From positions 1-64,000 of the forward strand of contig JADIIX010000064.1 of NCBI GenBank assembly GCA_027604505.1: a DNA stretch of 64,000 nucleotides, read 5' to 3'. A program made the translations under genes and the position numbers. Under the pieces are notes generated by a model that made no database searches, was not told the origin of the DNA, and saw only the letters and a list, made by a program, of their open reading frames with translations. The stretch is from Gonapodya sp. JEL0774. Lineage: Eukaryota > Monoblepharomycota > Monoblepharidomycetes > Monoblepharidales > Gonapodyaceae. Position 1 is the first letter of the stretch; every line of letters begins with the position of its first letter. This document shows, piece after piece, positions 63,401-64,000 of the stretch.

Positions 63401-64000
63401 GTTCTCATCCAGGGGAAGACTGTCAGTGCTGTAGTTTGGATCTTCAAGCTCTAATGAATTTCAAAGATCATCAACTGTGCTTATAGAGAACAGTCACTTT
63501 TCACAACGCACCACTCGCACGATCAAGAAGTATGCGACTCTCATCCAAATCAGCAAGCACTGTAGGGCGCTTGGTTAATTCATCGCCATTCATCGTACTT
63601 TCAGAGACATACCTGTGCGATTAAAGTCGGCAAACAGGCGCAAAATATTCTGTTCCGTTACCAAGGGTCCCATTAACGACACGAAAAGTATTTAGCGCTG
63701 CAAGGACCCACCTTTGATTTTGGAAAGCGATCAATGAGTCGGTTGTAATTCTCCCTAGAAATTCCAATGCAACAGCATCAATGCCCAAAAGTGATTGCCG
63801 CGATCATGTGCGATAATATACCTTGCCAGCGCAGTCGAGGATGCTATCGACGAAAGATATGTGGGATAGTTCAGATAATCCTTTGGGCTGGTGGCCCGAC
63901 GAACGCAAGTCCAAAAGTTCTTGAGAGCCATCAAGCTAGCAATGTGCTGCAACGGCAACAACAGATGGTATATCAACCATGGTGACTTGGCTTCGCTTGT
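60450..64000 (-). CDS. TmcB-like multi-pass membrane protein (partial, start outside window)
   Basis: The last dozen or so exons of a minus-strand gene ending at TAG 60450-60452; the N-terminus lies beyond 64000. The segment MALKNFWTCVRRATSPKDYL, followed by YNRLIDRFPKSKILRLFADF, is the helical-repeat pattern that precedes the last membrane domain in TmcB/TmcC (tiny macrocyst) proteins. A disordered, basic stretch with phosphorylation-prone serines comes next, then a helix (LKALSILCVALAAFAIVYT), a large extracytoplasmic region (NVGDSANYQKWKQDLTKQNN) and several more helices, the last being SLALFVLSIAMFAVFYVFIY. The tail is GQPVPDKLSRLIQSGGASVG. Such proteins, often with PAS domains, are numerous in zoosporic fungi and are thought to be sensors. 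The ligand is unknown. Confidence 0.7.

Overview
The window looks like nuclear DNA of a fungus. Genes are spliced with short introns (about 55-100 bases, GT..AG), lie only 50-700 bases apart and sit on both strands. The gene set (glycogen synthase, class II histone deacetylase, CDF metal transporter, PLAC8 protein, FSP1-like oxidoreductase, MFS DHA2 transporter) is typically fungal. A membrane receptor of the TmcB-like type at the right edge, a family abundant in zoosporic fungi, and a GDP-L-fucose synthase point to an early-diverging lineage, most likely Chytridiomycota. This placement is an inference from gene content.

Layout, left to right. 1-1.85 kb: no gene I can support, but a near-perfect inverted repeat. 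1.85-4.85 kb (+): a hypothetical exon and a PPR protein. 5.5-10.3 kb (+): a six-exon coiled-coil protein of unknown function. 10.6-12.3 kb (+): a class I aminotransferase (Aro8/KAT type). 12.5-14.3 kb (-): an unrecognised protein. 15.1-22.7 kb (+): serine racemase-like enzyme, PLAC8 protein and a large Hda1-type deacetylase. 23.0-24.7 kb (-): a MAPK-like kinase with an altered activation loop. 25.0-27.6 kb (-): succinate-CoA ligase beta. 28.1-34.0 kb (+): DJ-1/PfpI protein, MFS transporter, GDP-L-fucose synthase. 34.2-37.6 kb (+): F-box-like protein and WDR89. 37.7-39.7 kb (-): alpha/beta hydrolase. 40.4-47.0 kb (+): glycogen synthase and a mitochondrial-type CDF transporter. 47.8-49.7 kb (-): FSP1/AIF-like oxidoreductase. 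51.1-59.3 kb (-): a Ser/Pro-rich gene with a suspected frameshift and a very large coiled-coil protein. 60.4-64.0 kb (-): the 3' part of a TmcB-like membrane protein.

Most genes are housekeeping, metabolic or signalling genes. I see no transposon, CRISPR array, rRNA, tRNA or clear biosynthetic cluster. Exon limits were read by eye from reading frame, splice signals and family patterns; several are given to the base, others are approximate. The points most worth following up are the frame break at a UGA in the 51.1-52.5 kb gene, the kinase whose TxY is SDY and whose DFG is DLG, and the two large coiled-coil proteins.
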